DNA of 17,112 nt from JAAFHB01 sp037128295. Lineage in GTDB: Bacteria; Bacteroidota; Bacteroidia; Bacteroidales; Prolixibacteraceae. Below, in pieces: positions 13,870 to 17,112 of the stretch (positions are counted from its first letter, which is position 1; the number at the start of each line of letters is the position of its first letter). Made by a program: the position numbers and the translations under genes. The stretch lies in NCBI GenBank assembly GCA_037128295.1, contig JBAXWR010000155.1, positions 1 to 17,112 on the forward strand, read 5' to 3'. Under the pieces are notes generated by a model, which was given only the letters and a program-made list of their open reading frames with translations, did not search any database and had not been told where the DNA came from.

Positions 13870-15078
13870 ATGTTGTCAATCGCTGAGATAAGAGTGTTGA
13901 TGCAAGATATGGAATCAGATCGGGTTGAAAGGACAATTTCTTTTAAGGAGGATAAATTGGGCCCTGCCACCTGTGCTTTTTCGAACGATTTCCCCAATCA
14001 CAAAAAACCTGGTTATATCCTGCTAGGAGTTAACGATGACGGCACAGTGAATGGTATGACGATTGGTGACGAGGACTTACAAAAAATTGGAAATGTAAAA
14101 TCCAATGGAAATGTATTGCCTCAACCCTCTTTGGTTGTAAGTCAGGTATTTAAAATAGATGGAGGTGATGTTGTTGTCGTTGAGGTTCAACCGTCGTCGT
14201 ATCCCCCTGTAAGATATGATGGGAGATGTTGGATTAGGATTGGACCCCGAAAAAGTAAAGCTACCATTGAGGAAGAAAGGATGCTTACTGAAAGGCGGAG
14301 TTCGTTGTCGAAAACTTTCGATGTGCGGCCCTGTTTAGGGTCATCGATCAGGGATTTAAATACCGATCTGTTCAAGACATTCTACCTGCCCAAAGCCATT
14401 GATGCTGAGACGTTAAAACAAAACAATAGAGATATAAAGCAACAATTGGCATCTTTGCGGTTTTATGATCTTGTGAACGATTGCCCGACAAATGCGGGTA
14501 TAATATTATTTTCGGAACGTCCAACATATTATATTCCAGGAGCTTATATTCAATACGTCAAAATTCCATCGAAGGAAATAATACCAGGAATCGAATTTGA
14601 AAAAGAGTTCAAAAAATGCCTTTGCCTCGACTTGTCAAATATTGATGAGTTTATACAAACGGTGATTATCAAGAAAAGTCTGATTCAAAAACCCGATAGC
14701 ATGCAGGAGGAGATTATCTATAATTACCCGCTTTGGTCGATCAGGGAATTAGTCTTTAATGCTGTTATTCATCGGAATTATGAGTCAAATGCCCCCATTC
14801 TGATTTATGAATTTACTGACAGGATAGAAATTAAAAATTCAGGTTATCTGTTTGGCCAGGTCAATCAGTACAATTTCCCAAATTTGAGTGATTATCGGAA
14901 TATGGAAATTGCCGAGTCGCTTAAAACTTTGGGTTATATCAATAAATTTAATTTTGGTATAAATACTGCAATCAAGTACTTAAGGGACAATAACAATCCT
15001 GATCCTATTTTTGATCTGACACTGGTTACAGCGATGAAAGTTACCATCCCAATCAGCAATAACTGGAAATTCCGGTAA
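13870..15078 (+). CDS. Schlafen/AlbA_2 and HATPase (RecG-C-like) ATP-binding protein
   Basis: A 402-residue protein with two recognisable parts. Residues ~18-125 are an AlbA_2 (Schlafen AAA_4) domain: RTISFKEDKLGPATCAF (21-37), GYILLGVNDDGTVNG (48-62), and VVVVEVQPSSYPPVRYDG with WIRIGPRKSKAT. Residues ~285-400 are a Bergerat-type HATPase_c_4 domain: SIRELVFNAVIHRN (E292, N297), then YEFTDRIEIKNSGYLFG. This two-domain arrangement is common in bacterial transcriptional regulators annotated as ATP-dependent DNA helicase RecG-related, though it lacks helicase motifs. A winged-helix tail seen in longer relatives is absent. GGGGAAAG just before the ATG at 13870 is a plausible ribosome-binding site. 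Its stop is 27 bp from the MlaD-like stop (convergent) with no terminator seen. Target genes unknown. Confidence 0.85.
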   Translation: MLSIAEIRVLMQDMESDRVERTISFKEDKLGPATCAFSNDFPNHKKPGYILLGVNDDGTVNGMTIGDEDLQKIGNVKSNGNVLPQPSLVVSQVFKIDGGDVVVVEVQPSSYPPVRYDGRCWIRIGPRKSKATIEEERMLTERRSSLSKTFDVRPCLGSSIRDLNTDLFKTFYLPKAIDAETLKQNNRDIKQQLASLRFYDLVNDCPTNAGIILFSERPTYYIPGAYIQYVKIPSKEIIPGIEFEKEFKKCLCLDLSNIDEFIQTVIIKKSLIQKPDSMQEEIIYNYPLWSIRELVFNAVIHRNYESNAPILIYEFTDRIEIKNSGYLFGQVNQYNFPNLSDYRNMEIAESLKTLGYINKFNFGINTAIKYLRDNNNPDPIFDLTLVTAMKVTIPISNNWKFR

Positions 15079-15105
15079 ATAATTACTTCTGGATCAATCC
15101 AACCC

Positions 15106-16083
15106 CTATTTGGCCTCAGAATTCTGTTTGGCATATTTGGCTTTTTTTCTGAAAAAATTTCGCAACAAGAAATTGTGCTGTACTGCTTCAAGATCATCAT
15201 CCAACTTTATAGAGCTGCTTTCTGCGTTCTTCATCGTCTCTTTCAATTGGGTTCCGGTTTCTTCATTGTAGAGCAATACACCCAAAGCCGTTTTATGGTT
15301 ACTTCCAGCTTGTTTAAGCATTGATATCATAACACTTGCAGTATCGGTTATTTGATGCAAAGTCATTACGGAAGCCTTTATTGATTTAAATACAATTGTA
15401 TCGGTAGTCAATTCGTTGGCAAGCGTGCCTTTTTTGTTCAATCCTGAACCGTAAGTTGCAAGGGAACCCATCAATTCATTTGCTTTCAACGAAGCCCCTT
15501 CAAGTGATTTGGAAGCCAAACTGATGCTTAAATATAATGAGCTGTCATTCAATAGTTTGCCAATTGTGCCTTCACCGGCTGCCAGTTTATTCGTGATTGT
15601 TTTCATATTTGCAGTGATGGCCAGAAGGTTATTATTGTTCTCCTGAAAGGTATTGACCATGTCCTCGGAGGAGAATGTTTTTTCCACTGATAAAGTGTCA
15701 CCTGCCTCTATTTCAGGAAAATCATCGGTTCCACCATAAATTACAAGAATTTTATTCCCGATCAGCCCATCATTACTGATTTTGACTTTAGCATCCTTCC
15801 GGATGTATTTCTGAGCCTTGGATTGAATATTCAGACTGACTTCTACCTGGGATTTCCCAAAAAACTCAAGACTTTTTACCGTTCCAATTTTTAAACCCGA
15901 AAACCAAACGTTATTGCCAGGTTGTAAGCCGTTCACATCATCAAAGAATGAAACGATCCCCATTTTCCGGTTAAAGGTTTCACGGAGGTTGCCCACAATA
16001 AGGATTCCGGCCAATAAAAAAGAGATTCCGATAAAAATGAAAAGCCCTACGATTACGGCATGTTTATTTGGTGATTCATTCAT
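15106..16083 (-). CDS. mlaD: MCE/MlaD-family lipid transport protein
   Basis: A 325-residue protein. Residues 9-30 are a membrane anchor (AVIVGLFIFIGISFLLAGIL). Residues ~42-118 form the MCE domain: GIVSFFDDVNGLQPGNNVWF, SGLKIGTVKSLEF, and VKISNDGLIGNKILVIYGG. The C-terminal ~190 residues are long helices with few motifs, longer than the roughly 180-residue E. coli MlaD and common in Bacteroidota. MCE proteins form hexameric rings that carry lipids between inner and outer membranes, working with MlaE-type permease and MlaF-type ATPase. Both lie directly upstream here; the gap to the ATPase is 3 bp, so they are translationally coupled. The acidic-basic tail ends KAKYAKQNSEAK. Confidence 0.92.
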   Translation of the reverse strand: MNESPNKHAVIVGLFIFIGISFLLAGILIVGNLRETFNRKMGIVSFFDDVNGLQPGNNVWFSGLKIGTVKSLEFFGKSQVEVSLNIQSKAQKYIRKDAKVKISNDGLIGNKILVIYGGTDDFPEIEAGDTLSVEKTFSSEDMVNTFQENNNNLLAITANMKTITNKLAAGEGTIGKLLNDSSLYLSISLASKSLEGASLKANELMGSLATYGSGLNKKGTLANELTTDTIVFKSIKASVMTLHQITDTASVMISMLKQAGSNHKTALGVLLYNEETGTQLKETMKNAESSSIKLDDDLEAVQHNFLLRNFFRKKAKYAKQNSEAK

Positions 16084-16086
16084 GGT

Positions 16087-16863
16087 TTATTGTATAAAAT
16101 TGTAATTAAAAAAACCTTTTACCTGCTGGTCTTCGGTATCGAACACCTCCTCGAATTTCCCGATTTTCAGGAACCTCCCATCCAGCAACATGGCTATCCG
16201 GTTGCTTGTATTTTTTGCACATGTCAGGTCATGGGTGATGATGATGGAGCTGGTATTGTATTTTTGCTGGACCTCATTGATCAACTCTATAATTTCGGTA
16301 CTTGTAACCGGATCGAGGCCGGAGGTGGGTTCATCGTACAACATGATTTCCGGTTTTAGGATCAAGGTGCGCGCAATCCCGATCCTTTTGCGTTGGCCAC
16401 CCGAAAGGTCAGAAGGCATTTGATTCATTTTATCCTTAAGGCCAACAGAAACGAGCACCTCTTCTGCAGCATCATGCACTTCGCCTTTAGTCAAATTTTT
16501 CCGGTTCATCGTTAAGGGAAATGAGAGGTTCTGAAGAACGTTCATACTATCGTACAAGGCGCTGTTTTGAAACGAAAACCCGATATGCAAGCGCAAATCA
16601 TCCAATTCTTTCCGATTTAACTGGTTGACATGTTTTCCCAGAACTACGACCTCACCCTTATCGGGTTTAAGCAATCCTACAATGATCTTGATCAAAACAG
16701 ATTTTCCCGAACCTGATTTTCCGAGTACAGCGACATTTTCTCCTTTAAAAAGATTAAAGTCGATCCCTTTCAGGACATCCAGATCATCAAATGATTTGTA
16801 CAATCCGGCTATCGAAATGACCGAGTCTTCTTTATTGATAATATGTGGTTTGAATATTTGCAT
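16087..16863 (-). CDS. mlaF: ABC transporter ATP-binding protein, MlaF-like
   Basis: A 258-residue ATPase from the chosen ATG at 16861-16863. Motifs: Walker A GKSGSGKS (48-55), Q-loop Q99, signature LSGGQ (153-157), Walker B LYDE (175-178), D-loop SGLD (181-184), and H-loop H211 in IITHD. All catalytic residues are present. It drives an Mla-type lipid transporter together with the permease upstream and the MCE protein downstream. The start at 16863 leaves 4 bp after the permease stop. An upstream start at 16902 would add 13 residues (MYRLPIGSDIFKA) and overlap the permease by 35 bp; the shorter start is favoured by spacing and domain alignment. The ATPase family is certain; Mla assignment rests on the neighbours. 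Confidence 0.93.
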   Translation of the reverse strand: MQIFKPHIINKEDSVISIAGLYKSFDDLDVLKGIDFNLFKGENVAVLGKSGSGKSVLIKIIVGLLKPDKGEVVVLGKHVNQLNRKELDDLRLHIGFSFQNSALYDSMNVLQNLSFPLTMNRKNLTKGEVHDAAEEVLVSVGLKDKMNQMPSDLSGGQRKRIGIARTLILKPEIMLYDEPTSGLDPVTSTEIIELINEVQQKYNTSSIIITHDLTCAKNTSNRIAMLLDGRFLKIGKFEEVFDTEDQQVKGFFNYNFIQ

Positions 16864-16867
16864 TGCT

Positions 16868-17112
16868 TTAAAAATATCTGATCCAATTGGCAATCTGTAC
16901 AATAATGACTTCCTCGATGAAAATCAGGAACATGGCCAATACAACGGCCTGATTGGCGGCTTTCCCAACACCCCGAGTTCCTTGAGATGCGTTAAACCCT
17001 TTGTAGCATCCCACAATTCCGATCGTGAACCCGTAAACGATGGTTTTCACCACCGAAATGGCAATATCAAGAAATGAGATTGTTTTGAACGCGCTTTGAT
17101 AAAAACTGATCA
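16868..17112 (-). CDS. mlaE: MlaE-like permease, C-terminal part (truncated by window edge)
   Basis: The last 80 residues of a polytopic permease whose start lies beyond the right edge. The visible part contains the MlaE/DUF140 signature YKGFNASQGTRGVGKAANQ followed by AVVLAMFLIFIEEVIIVQI, a terminal membrane helix. A frame restart at GTG (17051-17053) is not a true start: the frame continues upstream to the window edge with hydrophobic sequence. It is the first visible gene of the minus-strand mlaE-mlaF-mlaD operon; it supplies the inner-membrane channel through which the ATPase moves lipid to or from the MCE ring. Confidence 0.9.
   Translation of the reverse strand, partial: ISFYQSAFKTISFLDIAISVVKTIVYGFTIGIVGCYKGFNASQGTRGVGKAANQAVVLAMFLIFIEEVIIVQIANWIRYF

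Noticed and set aside
13870..15078. Antiphage defence island
   Set aside because: Only one AlbA_2-type gene with no partner nuclease, toxin, methylase or integrase; neighbours are housekeeping envelope genes.
16625..17077. 150-codon plus-strand open frame at the right edge
   Set aside because: It is antisense to the clearly identified MlaF-like and MlaE-like genes and shows no motif of its own.

Overview
The window reads as chromosomal DNA from a member of the phylum Bacteroidota. The clues are family content, not a marker gene: a DUF3108 protein, an lmo0937-type micro-protein, YtxH and holin-like membrane proteins, a split Mla-type lipid transporter (permease, ATPase, MCE protein), weak or absent Shine-Dalgarno sequences, and promoter-like motifs resembling TAnnTTTG. 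The DNA is moderately AT-rich by eye. I see no rRNA, tRNA, CRISPR array, transposase or phage structural gene.

Left part (1-4475): small envelope and stress-type proteins. In order: a secreted or anchored protein with a glycine-rich C-terminal membrane segment, a 51-residue lmo0937-family protein, a two-helix membrane protein, a large GH130 mannoside phosphorylase/hydrolase-like protein, a lipoprotein, a YtxH protein, a holin-like protein and an unknown helical protein. The gaps hold a 7-bp tandem array (431-530), a terminator-like hairpin (743-770), an 11-bp direct repeat spaced by two helical turns (2660-2691) and a long imperfect hairpin (3544-3665).

Centre (4465-12084): a tightly packed plus-strand carbohydrate operon. 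Most junctions overlap by 4 bp (ATGA) or abut. It encodes an AI-2E-family permease, a GT4-like glycosyltransferase fused to an (alpha/alpha)6-type domain, a short eRF1-like/unknown protein, a PIG-L/LmbE zinc deacetylase, a canonical GT4 glycosyltransferase, a GH100/GH133-like (alpha/alpha)6 enzyme and a DUF3108 secreted protein. Two glycosyltransferases, a sugar deacetylase and toroidal carbohydrate enzymes, with GH130 upstream, suggest synthesis and turnover of a specific, possibly deacetylated amino-sugar-containing glycoside. The product cannot be read from the sequence. I regard this as the most likely undescribed system here.

Right part (12085-17112): a minus-strand AsmA-like membrane-anchored protein that converges on the DUF3108 gene with zero spacing, a plus-strand Schlafen/AlbA_2-type ATP-binding regulator, then a minus-strand mlaE-mlaF-mlaD-like lipid transport operon whose permease runs off the right edge. 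Envelope biogenesis links the two ends of the window.
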